Part shown: in pieces, positions 56,740 through 64,000 of the stretch
Position numbering within the stretch: position 1 is the first letter of the stretch
Layout: every line of letters begins with the position of its first letter
From: Streptomyces sp. CoH27
Lineage (GTDB): Bacteria; Actinomycetota; Actinomycetes; Streptomycetales; Streptomycetaceae
Reading direction: 5' to 3'
Length of the DNA stretch: 64,000 bases
Assembly: GCF_020181035.1 (NCBI RefSeq)
Contig: NZ_JAIQYY010000018.1
Location: 62,001-126,000 of the forward strand
The notes under the pieces: model-generated
Told to the model about the DNA's origin: nothing
The model's database searches: none
What the model saw: only the letters and a program-made list of their open reading frames with translations
Translations under genes and position numbers: made by a program

Positions 56740-58977
56740 TCAGCTGCTCTTCTGCGTGAGGTCGTAGAAGGTGGCCGAACCGACCGTCACCTTCTTGAAG
56801 GTGCTCTGGACCCACGAGCTGATCTGCGAGGAGGTGCCGTTGCTGCTGCCTCCCATGCCACCGCCCATGCCGCCGCCGGCGATGAAATAGTGGATCTTTC
56901 CTTCTGCCACGTACTGCTTGAACTGGGCCAGCGTGGGGGACGGGTCGGTGCCGTTGAAGCCACCGATCGCCATCACCGGGTCACCGGTGGCGAGCTGGTA
57001 GCTGGCGGCGTTCTGGGAGCCGATGGACGCGGCGACCCAGGTGTACTTCGAGGCGTCCTTCTCCAGCAGGCTCTTGGCGGCGGAGGAGACGTTCGCGCCG
57101 TTCAGCAGGCCGCCGGCGCCACCCATGCCGCCGCCCATGCCGCCCTCGCCCATCCGGCCGGCGCCGGGGAAGCCGTTGCCGTTCTGACCCTGGCCCTGCG
57201 TGCTGCCGTTGCTTTGCGTGCTGCCATTGCCCTGTTGCTGGTTCTGGCCCGGCATGCCCCCGCCCGGGAAGCCGTTGCCGTTCTGCTGACCCTGTCCCTG
57301 CTGTCCCTGCTGTCCCTGCTGGCTCTGTCGGCCCGGCATGCCACCGCCGCCGAAGCCGCCCCGCATACCGCCGTTGCCACCACCGGGACCCCGGCCGCCG
57401 CCGAAGCCCATCATGCTCGCGCCCGCCGGACCGACCGTCGGGATGGAACCGGTGTGCGCGGAGTCGACCGTGCTGAGGGTGTACGCCGTAGGACCGGCGA
57501 GCGCGGCCACCAGGCCCACCGCCGCCGCCCCGAGGGCCGGCTGCCGGGAGATCCGGCCGGCGAAGACCAGGCCCAGCGCGGCCGCCAGACCGCCGATCAG
57601 GACCAGCCACTTCAGCCAGGGCAGGTAGCCGGCGGTGCGGTTGAGCAGGACGTAACCCCAGGCCGCCGCCGCGACCACGGAGGCCGCGAGCGTGATCGAC
57701 GCCCACAGCTCCCGCCGCTTCTCCCACAGCAGCCCGGCGCCCATGCCGGTCACGGCCGCGAGGTAGGGGGCGAGGGCCACGGTGTAGTACTGGTGGAAGA
57801 TGCCCGCCATGTAGCTGAAGACCACCATGGTGATCAGCAGCGCCCCGCCCCACGCCAGGAACGAGGCCCGCGTCACGGACGTACGGCGCAGCTTCCGGGT
57901 CGCCCACAGCCCCGCGACCAGCAGGATCAGCGCGGCCGGCAGCAGCCAGGAGATCTGGCTGCCGATCTCGGAGTTGAACATCCGGTCCCAGCCGGTGGCG
58001 CCCCAGCGGCCGGAGCCGTTGCCGCCGCCCCCGCCGCCGACGCTGCCGGTCTCGTCGCCGTTGATCCGGCCGAGGCCGTTGTAGCCGAAGGTCAGCTCCA
58101 GGAAGCTGTTGTTCTGCGAACCGCCGATGTAGGGGCGGGAGGAGGCCGGCCACAGCTCGACGATCGCGACCCACCAGCCACCGGCCACGACGAGGGCGAG
58201 GGTGGCGGCGGCCAGCTGGCCCAGCCGCTTCCTCAGCTTCCCGGGGCCGCAGACGGCGTAGACGATCGCCAGCGGCGGCAGGATCAGGAAGGCCTGGAGC
58301 GTCTTGGCGAGGAAGGCGAAGCCGATCGCCACCCCCGCCCACACCAGCCACCTGGTCCGGCCGTCCTCCACCGCCCGTACGACGAAGTAGCAGGCCAGCG
58401 CCATCAGCAGGGCCAGCATCGCGTCCGGGTTGTTGAACCGGAACATCAGCGCCGCGACCGGGGTGAGCGCGAGGACCGCGCCCGCGATCAGACCGGACGC
58501 CGGGCTGAACCGGCGCCGTACGGCCGCGTAGACGACCGCCACGGTGCCGACGCCCATGAGGACCTCGGGCGTCAGGATCGCCCACGAGTTCAGGCCGAAG
58601 ATCCGGACCGACAGCTCCATCGGCCACAGGAAGGCCGACGGCTTGTCCACGGTGATCGCGTTGCCCGCGTCCAGCGAGCCGAAGAAGAACGCCTTCCAGG
58701 ACCTGCTGCCCGCCTGCACGGCCGCTGAGTAGAAGGAGTTGGCGTACCCGGAGGCGCTGAGGTTGTACAGGTAGAGGACGAAGGTGGCGGCCAGCAGGCC
58801 GAAGAGGGCCGGGCGCGCCCAGCGCGGGTCCTCGGGCCGCCCGCGCCACAGTCTGCGCAGATACGGCTGCTTGGGCTCACCGGCTTCGGGGGCCTGCGGG
58901 GGAGCCGTGGGAGGCGGCCCCCACACGGCCGTACCGCTACCGCTGCTACTGCTGCTGCTCTGCTGGTCGATGGTCAT
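56740..58977 (-). CDS. Glycosyltransferase family 39 (ArnT/PMT-like) membrane protein
   Basis: A 745-aa polytopic protein. After a Ser-rich cytoplasmic tail come about 11-12 helices. The first outer loop contains SGYANSFYSAAVQAGSRSWK, and ITVDKPSAFLWPMELS follows. Between residues about 520 and 620 is a Gly/Gln/Asn-rich low-complexity segment outside the membrane, then a C-terminal domain ending VTVGSATFYDLTQ. Such enzymes move sugars from polyprenyl phosphate to cell-surface acceptors. It overlaps the upstream GT2-GtrA gene by ATGA; that gene could make its lipid-linked donor. Confidence 0.9.
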   Translation of the reverse strand: MTIDQQSSSSSSGSGTAVWGPPPTAPPQAPEAGEPKQPYLRRLWRGRPEDPRWARPALFGLLAATFVLYLYNLSASGYANSFYSAAVQAGSRSWKAFFFGSLDAGNAITVDKPSAFLWPMELSVRIFGLNSWAILTPEVLMGVGTVAVVYAAVRRRFSPASGLIAGAVLALTPVAALMFRFNNPDAMLALLMALACYFVVRAVEDGRTRWLVWAGVAIGFAFLAKTLQAFLILPPLAIVYAVCGPGKLRKRLGQLAAATLALVVAGGWWVAIVELWPASSRPYIGGSQNNSFLELTFGYNGLGRINGDETGSVGGGGGGNGSGRWGATGWDRMFNSEIGSQISWLLPAALILLVAGLWATRKLRRTSVTRASFLAWGGALLITMVVFSYMAGIFHQYYTVALAPYLAAVTGMGAGLLWEKRRELWASITLAASVVAAAAWGYVLLNRTAGYLPWLKWLVLIGGLAAALGLVFAGRISRQPALGAAAVGLVAALAGPTAYTLSTVDSAHTGSIPTVGPAGASMMGFGGGRGPGGGNGGMRGGFGGGGMPGRQSQQGQQGQQGQGQQNGNGFPGGGMPGQNQQQGNGSTQSNGSTQGQGQNGNGFPGAGRMGEGGMGGGMGGAGGLLNGANVSSAAKSLLEKDASKYTWVAASIGSQNAASYQLATGDPVMAIGGFNGTDPSPTLAQFKQYVAEGKIHYFIAGGGMGGGMGGSSNGTSSQISSWVQSTFKKVTVGSATFYDLTQKSS

Positions 58978-60440
58978 CGGGGATCCCCCAGGTCGGTGTC
59001 GTGCGGGCGCACCGGCTGCAACCGCATGGTGGCGTCCGTCCGGTGCGGCTCGTACGGGTCGTACGACGGGTTCGGCACCGGGCGCTGGGGCAGCGGGGCG
59101 TACGGGGCGGTCGTGCCGTACGGCGGGGTCGTACCCGTGCCGTACGTCGAGGCCGGACCCGTACCGGAACCCGCACCGCTGCCGGTGCCGGTGCCGGAGT
59201 CGTCGCGGTCCGGGAAGACCCAGGCGCGGAAGAGCAGGAAGCGCAGCACGGTCGCGGCGAGGTTGGCGGCGATGAGCACCGCCAGTTCGGTGGAGTGCGC
59301 CGGGCTGGAGCTGGCTGCGTTCAGGGCGGCCAGGGAGCCGCTGGTCAGGGCCAGACCGATGCCGAAGACGACCAGGCCCTGCGCCTGATGCCGGACAGCG
59401 CCGCCCCGGCCGCGTACCCCGAAGGTGAGCCGGCGGTTGGCGGCCGTGTTGGCGATCGCGGAGACCAGCAGGGCGAGCGCGTTGGCGACCTGGGAGCCGG
59501 AGAACTGCCGGAAAAGGCTGTAGAGAACCAGGTAGAAGAGGGTGGACAGGCCGCCGACCACGCAGAAGCCGACGAGCTGACGGGCCAGGCCTTTGGGCAC
59601 GTCCTGGATGTCACGGTCGCGCGGGTCGTCACCGAAGGGCCGGGTGAGGCGGTCCAGCGGCAGCGAACCGGTGGCCAGGGCCTTGCCGACCCGCCAGACG
59701 CCCTTGAGGTCGTCGGTCGCGGTCTTCACGATGTGCACGGTGGAGTCGGGGTCGTCGACCCAGTCGACCGGCACCTCGTGGATCCTGAGTCCCGCCCGCT
59801 CGGCGAGCACCAGCATCTCGGTGTCGAAGAACCACCCGGTGTCCTCCACCAGCGGCAGCAGCACCTGCGCCACATCACGCCGGATGGCCTTGAAGCCGCA
59901 CTGCGCGTCGGAGAAGCGGGCCTGGAGCGAGCCGCGCAGGATCAGGTTGTAGGCCCGGCTGATGAACTCCCGCTTGGGGCCGCGCACGACCCGCGAGGAG
60001 CGGGCGAGCCGGGAGCCGATGGCGAGGTCCGAGTGGCCGGAGATGAGCGGCGCCACCAGCGGCAGCAGGGCGTTGAGGTCGGTGGACAGATCGACATCCA
60101 TGTAGGCGAGGATCGGCGCCTCGGAGGCGGTCCAGACGGTCCGCAGGGCCCGCCCCCGGCCCTTCTGCTCCAGGCGGAAGTTGGTGACCTCGGGGATCTC
60201 CTGCTCCAGCCGCGCGGCCACCTGCGGGGTGGTGTCCGTGGACGCGTTGTCCGCGATGGTGATGCGGAACGCGTACGGGAAGGTGCGGGTGAGGTGCTCG
60301 TGCAGTCTGCGGACGCACGGCTGGAGGTCCTTCTCCTCGTTGTAGACGGGGATCACTACGTCCAGGACAGGCGTACCGGCGTCTCCGGCCGGGAGGTGCT
60401 CCCGCGCCGGCAGAGTGCCGGGAGAAGAGTCGGTTCGCAT
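58974..60440 (-). CDS. Bifunctional glycosyltransferase family 2 / GtrA protein
   Basis: A 488-aa fusion. Residues about 25-260 are a dolichyl-phosphate-glucose-synthase-like GT2: VLDVVIPVYNEEKDLQPCVR, NASTDTTPQVAARLE, YMDVDLSTDLNALLP and the later QCGFKAIRRDVAQVLLP. Residues about 285-410 are a four-helix GtrA flippase-like domain. The tail is Pro/Tyr/Thr-rich low complexity. Together the domains could make polyprenyl-phosphate-sugar and flip it. The gene starts 14 bp after the histidine kinase gene and overlaps the GT39 gene. Confidence 0.93.
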   Translation of the reverse strand: MRTDSSPGTLPAREHLPAGDAGTPVLDVVIPVYNEEKDLQPCVRRLHEHLTRTFPYAFRITIADNASTDTTPQVAARLEQEIPEVTNFRLEQKGRGRALRTVWTASEAPILAYMDVDLSTDLNALLPLVAPLISGHSDLAIGSRLARSSRVVRGPKREFISRAYNLILRGSLQARFSDAQCGFKAIRRDVAQVLLPLVEDTGWFFDTEMLVLAERAGLRIHEVPVDWVDDPDSTVHIVKTATDDLKGVWRVGKALATGSLPLDRLTRPFGDDPRDRDIQDVPKGLARQLVGFCVVGGLSTLFYLVLYSLFRQFSGSQVANALALLVSAIANTAANRRLTFGVRGRGGAVRHQAQGLVVFGIGLALTSGSLAALNAASSSPAHSTELAVLIAANLAATVLRFLLFRAWVFPDRDDSGTGTGSGAGSGTGPASTYGTGTTPPYGTTAPYAPLPQRPVPNPSYDPYEPHRTDATMRLQPVRPHDTDLGDPR

Positions 60441-60454
60441 GGGACCGACTCAAC

Positions 60455-62116
60455 TCAAGCCCCCTGTTGCACCCATGTGGTGGCACTGTGCTGTGCCTGT
60501 GAGTGCGATTGCCAGTCCGTTTCGGGGGCCGGCTGGGGAGCGGCGGCCGGGGCGAGCGCGGGCAGATGCACGGTGAACACCGTCCGCCCCGGCACGCTGT
60601 CGACGGTCACGGCACCGCCGTGCGCGGTCGCGACGGCCTGCACGATGGCGAGCCCGAGCCCGGTCGACCCGGTGGAGCGCGAGCGCGCCGAGTCGCCGCG
60701 CGCGAACCGCTCGAAGACGTGCGGCAGCAACTCTGGGGGAATCCCCTGCCCGTTGTCCTCGACGTCGACGCACATCCACGGCCCGCGCCGCTGCACGCGC
60801 GCGGTGACGGTCGTCCCCGCTGGCGTGTGCTTGCGGGCGTTGCCGAGCAGATTGACGAGCACCTGCTGGATCCGGGCCGCGTCGGCGGAGACGAGGGCCG
60901 GCTCGTCGGGCAGATCGAGGCGCCAGTTGTGGTCCATGCCGGCCGCGCGGGAGTCGCTGACGGTGTCCACGACCAGCGGGATGAGATCGGTCTGCTCGAA
61001 CTGCAACGGCCGCCCGGCATCGAGCCGGGCGAGCAGGAGCAGATCCTCGACGAGGAGGGTCATCCGCCCCGCCTCGGACTCGATACGGCCGAGGGCGTGC
61101 CGGGTGTCGGGGCCCACCTGTTCGCGTCCGCGTCTCGTGAGTTCCGCGTACCCGCGAATGGACGCGAGGGGTGTACGCAGTTCATGGCTGGCGTCGGCGA
61201 CGAACTGCCGTACCCGCATCTCGCTCTGCTGGCGAGCGTGCAGCGCGCCGTGCACATGATCGAGCATGCGATTGAGCGCGGCACCGACCTGCCCGACCTC
61301 CGTGAGCGGGTCGCACTCGGACTCCGGGACCCGTTCGCTGAGGTTCACCTCGCCGGTGTGCAGCGGGAGTTCGGAGACCCGGGTGGCGGTGTTGGCGACC
61401 TTGCGCAGGGGGCGGGTGGCGACGCCGACGAGCACGTACCCGGCGATACCGGCGGCCACGAGACCGGCCACGGTGACGCTGATCTCGATGAGGATCAGGG
61501 CGTTGATGTTGTCGTCGACGTCCTTGGTCGGCAGGGCGATGTAGAGGGCGTCACTGCCGTCCCGGCTCGTCATGTACTTGACCAGGTAGTCCCCGAGACC
61601 GGGGATCTCCACGGTGTGCGCCTTGCGGTCCTTGGCCACCGGGTTCAGGGCGTTCTTCTGCGCCGTGCTCAGGCTGTCGGCCTTCATCTGCTTGAAGAAG
61701 CCGGTGGTGTAGTTCTGCTGCTCGGAGACGGCCGCGCTCACGATCGAGCCGTTCTGCACGTACGCGGCGATGGTCTTCGCCTGCGTCGGCCCCTTGGTGA
61801 GCAGGTTGACGACCTTCTCGCTCGGCGTGGCGTTGTCCGCCGGTGAGGAGCCCGGGCCGCCCGGACCGCCCGGGTTCGCGTCGGCTCCCGGCAGCTTCGG
61901 ATGACCGACCGCGCGCTGGCCGATGTCGGACACCTTGCTTTCCAGCTGGTCGTACAGACGCGTGCGCAGCGCGAGCGTGGTGACCGTGCCGATCACCACG
62001 CACACCACCGCGATCAGCACCATCGACGCGACGACGAGCCGGGTCCGCAGGGTACGCGGCTGTCCGGCTCGTCGCTTCTGCCGCCGCTGCGGACTCGTTC
62101 GCCGCCGCCCGCTCAT
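60455..62116 (-). CDS. Sensor histidine kinase, HAMP/HisKA type
   Basis: A 553-aa kinase. ATG 62116 overlaps the response-regulator stop (ATGA). TM1 is at about 27-50, then a 155-residue external sensor domain with a Gly/Pro-rich loop, TM2 at about 206-230, and HAMP at 231-290. The phosphoacceptor is His311 in FVADASHELRTPLASIRGYA. The HATPase has LVNLLGNARKHTPAGT and GSTGLGLAIVQAVA. It lies in an operon with its regulator upstream and two glycosyltransferase genes downstream, so it probably senses the envelope. Confidence 0.95.
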   Translation of the reverse strand: MSGRRRTSPQRRQKRRAGQPRTLRTRLVVASMVLIAVVCVVIGTVTTLALRTRLYDQLESKVSDIGQRAVGHPKLPGADANPGGPGGPGSSPADNATPSEKVVNLLTKGPTQAKTIAAYVQNGSIVSAAVSEQQNYTTGFFKQMKADSLSTAQKNALNPVAKDRKAHTVEIPGLGDYLVKYMTSRDGSDALYIALPTKDVDDNINALILIEISVTVAGLVAAGIAGYVLVGVATRPLRKVANTATRVSELPLHTGEVNLSERVPESECDPLTEVGQVGAALNRMLDHVHGALHARQQSEMRVRQFVADASHELRTPLASIRGYAELTRRGREQVGPDTRHALGRIESEAGRMTLLVEDLLLLARLDAGRPLQFEQTDLIPLVVDTVSDSRAAGMDHNWRLDLPDEPALVSADAARIQQVLVNLLGNARKHTPAGTTVTARVQRRGPWMCVDVEDNGQGIPPELLPHVFERFARGDSARSRSTGSTGLGLAIVQAVATAHGGAVTVDSVPGRTVFTVHLPALAPAAAPQPAPETDWQSHSQAQHSATTWVQQGA

Positions 62117-62865
62117 GAGACAGCGGGCTTGATCAGATACCCGGCCCCGCGCCGCGTGTGGATCATCGGCTCGCGGCCCGCGTCGATCTTCCGCCGCAGA
62201 TAGGAGATGTACAGCTCGACGACATTGGCCTGCCCGCCGAAGTCGTACGACCACACGCGGTCCAGGATCTGCGCCTTGCTGAGCACGCGCCGCGGATTGC
62301 GCATGAGGAAGCGCAACAGCTCGAACTCGGTCGCGGTGAGGTGAATGTTCTGCCCGGCCCGCGACACCTCGTGGCTGTCCTCGTCGAGGGTGAGATCCCC
62401 GACGACGAGCACGGAGTCGGACCGCCGGTCGGCGGCCCCGGAGCGCCGGATGAGCCCCCGCAGCCGGGCGACGACCTCCTCCAGGCTGAACGGCTTGGTG
62501 ACGTAGTCGTCCCCGCCCGCGGTGAGCCCGGCGATACGGTCCTCGACGGCGTCCTTCGCGGTCAGGAACAGCACGGGCACGTCGGGCAGTTCCCGCCGCA
62601 GCCGGCCGAGCACGGTGAGCCCGTCCATGTCGGGCAGCATCATGTCCAGGACGACGGCATCGGGCCGGAACTCCCGGGCGGTCTGTATCGCGCCCTGCCC
62701 GTCCCCCGCGCTCCTGATCTGCCAGCCCTCGTAACGAAGGGCCATGCTCAGCAGTTCGGTGATCGACAGCTCGTCGTCCACCACAAGCACTCGGACGGGG
62801 CTCCCGTCCGGCCTCAGCAGTTCGGTGCGCCCCTGGGGCGAGGTCGTGGTCATGGCGGACACCAT
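62113..62865 (-). CDS. Response regulator, OmpR/PhoB family
   Basis: A 250-aa regulator taken from ATG 62865 (AGAGGA 8 nt upstream); an open frame extends to 62922. Receiver: acidic pair Asp30/Asp31 (VLVVDDELSI), phosphoacceptor Asp74 (AVVLDMMLPDMDG), and Lys in DDYVTKPFSLEE. The winged helix has NPRRVLSKAQILDRVWSYDF and the RRGAGYLIK end. It is the first gene of the four-gene operon with the kinase, GT2-GtrA and GT39. Confidence 0.95.
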   Translation of the reverse strand: MVSAMTTTSPQGRTELLRPDGSPVRVLVVDDELSITELLSMALRYEGWQIRSAGDGQGAIQTAREFRPDAVVLDMMLPDMDGLTVLGRLRRELPDVPVLFLTAKDAVEDRIAGLTAGGDDYVTKPFSLEEVVARLRGLIRRSGAADRRSDSVLVVGDLTLDEDSHEVSRAGQNIHLTATEFELLRFLMRNPRRVLSKAQILDRVWSYDFGGQANVVELYISYLRRKIDAGREPMIHTRRGAGYLIKPAVS

Positions 62866-62953
62866 GTCGGGGTCCTCTGAGAAGAGGCTTTCCACAATCT
62901 GTGATTTCCCTGAGAAACTCACAGGCGGCTCTCAGGCGGCGCCTGGGAAGGAC

Positions 62954-63310
62954 CTACCCCCGTGCGAAGCCGTGCGCGTGCTCGACCCTGGATATGTGGA
63001 TCGCGTACTGCTCGTACCACCGCTCCCGACCGCGCCGCTTCGCTGCGAGATGCTCGGGATGCTGCCGCCACCGCTGGATCCCCTCCAGATCCCGGAAGTA
63101 GGCGACGGAGATGGCGAGTCCCCCGGGCGTGTGGGCGAAGTCCTCACCGAGAAAGCCGGGGATGTCCCGGACGAGACGGGAGAGGTGCTCGGCGGTCCGC
63201 TGGTAGCCGTCAGAGTCCTGGCCGGTGCGGGTGGAGGTGAAGACGACCGCGTAGTAAGGCGGTTCGTGCGCGGGAGTGGGAACGACAGCGGTGTCCGTGT
63301 GATCGCTCAT
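62954..63310 (-). CDS. Antibiotic biosynthesis monooxygenase (ABM) family protein
   Basis: A 118-aa ferredoxin-like dimeric barrel protein: YYAVVFTSTRTGQDSDGYQR, PGFLGEDFAHTPGGLAISVA and YFRDLEGIQRWRQHPEHLAA, with an HISRVEHAHGFARG end. The H-x-x-A pattern is typical of small ABM proteins of unknown substrate. It is transcribed separately, about 90 bp before the response regulator gene on the same strand. Confidence 0.9.
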   Translation of the reverse strand: MSDHTDTAVVPTPAHEPPYYAVVFTSTRTGQDSDGYQRTAEHLSRLVRDIPGFLGEDFAHTPGGLAISVAYFRDLEGIQRWRQHPEHLAAKRRGRERWYEQYAIHISRVEHAHGFARG

Positions 63311-63397
63311 GACAACAACTGTCGGCGACGGACCTGTTGGACGTCGACGGACCTTGCCAAAGGGGATCCGTCCGGGATCCGTTTCTTTACGATCGCG

Positions 63398-64000
63398 TCA
63401 GAACAACCCTTCCTGCTCGCTCCGGAACTCCCGTACGGGAAAGGTGAGCCGGCCGCCAGGGAGGTCAGAGGGCACCAGCTCCCACCCGGCCATCAACCGG
63501 GTATCCAGCACGACAACCCCGCGCCCCTCCACCGCAAGATGAAGATCGGGCCCAGCGGCGGCAACCAGCTCCCCGCTCACCGCACCTCCGGGACCCAGCT
63601 CGACGACCTCGCCGAACGCGACGGGCGCCCGGTCGAGCCCGAACACGGTGACGTGATCGACGACCCGGCACTCGGCCGGCTGAAGAGATTCCGGCCAGGC
63701 GGGCAGCCCCAGGGCCCTGTCATGCAACTCCCGTACTTCCACGGCCCGTTCCTCTTCTCCCGTCGGCAGCGCCGACCGCACCGCCCGCTTCTCGGCGTAC
63801 GGAATCCGGTCCGGCACCCTCAGCGCGGCCCTGAGCAGCTCCTCCGTGCGCCGGGCGGCCATCAGCGGACCGGTACCGAGCCAGCTGAAACAGACGGCAC
63901 CCTGCTCCAGCAGCCGCGCACTGCCCCGCTCGACGGCGGTGATCCCGACCTTGACCATGCCGGGCCCGAACCACGCCAGATACACCCGGTACGGCCGCGG
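63398..64000 (-). CDS. DUF2797 family protein (5' end outside window)
   Basis: The frame is open to the right edge; about 200 residues are visible. It reads RVYLAWFGPGMVKVGITAVERGS in pieces (the GIY-YIG-like start of DUF2797), RRTEELLRAALRVPDRIPYAEKR, and a C-terminal half with LPAWPESLQPAECRVVDHVTV. The family has a proposed GIY-YIG nuclease-like core, but no function is established. The missing N-terminus of relatives contains zinc-type Cys. Confidence 0.85.
   Translation of the reverse strand, partial: PRPYRVYLAWFGPGMVKVGITAVERGSARLLEQGAVCFSWLGTGPLMAARRTEELLRAALRVPDRIPYAEKRAVRSALPTGEEERAVEVRELHDRALGLPAWPESLQPAECRVVDHVTVFGLDRAPVAFGEVVELGPGGAVSGELVAAAGPDLHLAVEGRGVVVLDTRLMAGWELVPSDLPGGRLTFPVREFRSEQEGLF

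Noticed and set aside
60503..61846. Long plus-strand open frame across the histidine kinase gene
   Set aside because: Antisense shadow of a clear HAMP/HisKA kinase, with no ribosome binding site and no recognisable domain.

Overview
This window is chromosomal DNA of a Streptomyces species. The evidence is the very high G+C content with third-position GC bias, GTG starts, ATGA stop/start overlaps, a near-textbook BldC, SigF and SigN, an Lsr2-type protein, and a gene order that matches what I recall of the S. coelicolor region from the hrpA-like helicase and bldC through the pur genes, dnaX, upp, tadA, sigF and sigN. No plasmid, phage or biosynthetic cluster dominates. It is mostly core chromosome with small accessory patches and many short tandem repeats.

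Layout. 1-5.4 kb: end of an HrpA-type helicase, tRNA-Asp with a duplicated 3' end and terminator, a 63-aa conserved protein, bldC, a hypothetical gene, and leucine/valine dehydrogenase. 5.7-15.7 kb: a DUF3073 protein and most of de novo purine synthesis on the minus strand (purM, purF, then purS-purQ-purL with overlapping starts and stops), interrupted by a TetR/mycothiol-dependent enzyme/META-domain set and a divergent DHA2 exporter. 16-20.5 kb: an Lsr2 paralogue, three tRNA-Gly genes, and an ABC exporter with a DesK/DesR-like two-component pair lying between two identical tRNA-Gly(GCC) genes. 20.5-29.3 kb: purC, a DUF6605-type protein, a membrane protein resembling a catalytically dead M48 peptidase, purD, dnaX and the SRP RNA gene.

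29.5-41.5 kb: tRNA-Ser(GGA) followed by a degraded patch with a PIN-domain toxin remnant; a secreted trypsin with FG-GAP repeats; a CopC/CopD copper protein; and a minus-strand operon (penicillin-acylase family protein, siderophore-type GNAT, cupin, SDR) behind a near-consensus DmdR/IdeR iron box. 41.6-49.7 kb: housekeeping genes including a VapB-annotated protein, a LytR_C protein, upp, the TadA-associated protein and tadA, tRNA-Ser(CGA), and the tandem stress sigma genes sigF and sigN. 49.8-64 kb: a marR gene, an unusual MFS exporter fused to three carboxypeptidase-regulatory-like domains and a YceI protein carrying the same domain; a PPOX oxidoreductase; a TetR/MFS pair with a 32-bp palindromic operator; and a four-gene operon of OmpR regulator, histidine kinase, GT2-GtrA and GT39 glycosyltransferases.

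The most unusual things I see are the MFS/YceI shared-domain module, the iron-box acylase operon, the tandem repeats that begin at the stop codons of tadA and sigF, the dead M48-like protein, and the PIN toxin that has lost its start and antitoxin. I did not find a convincing wholly new defence or biosynthetic system.
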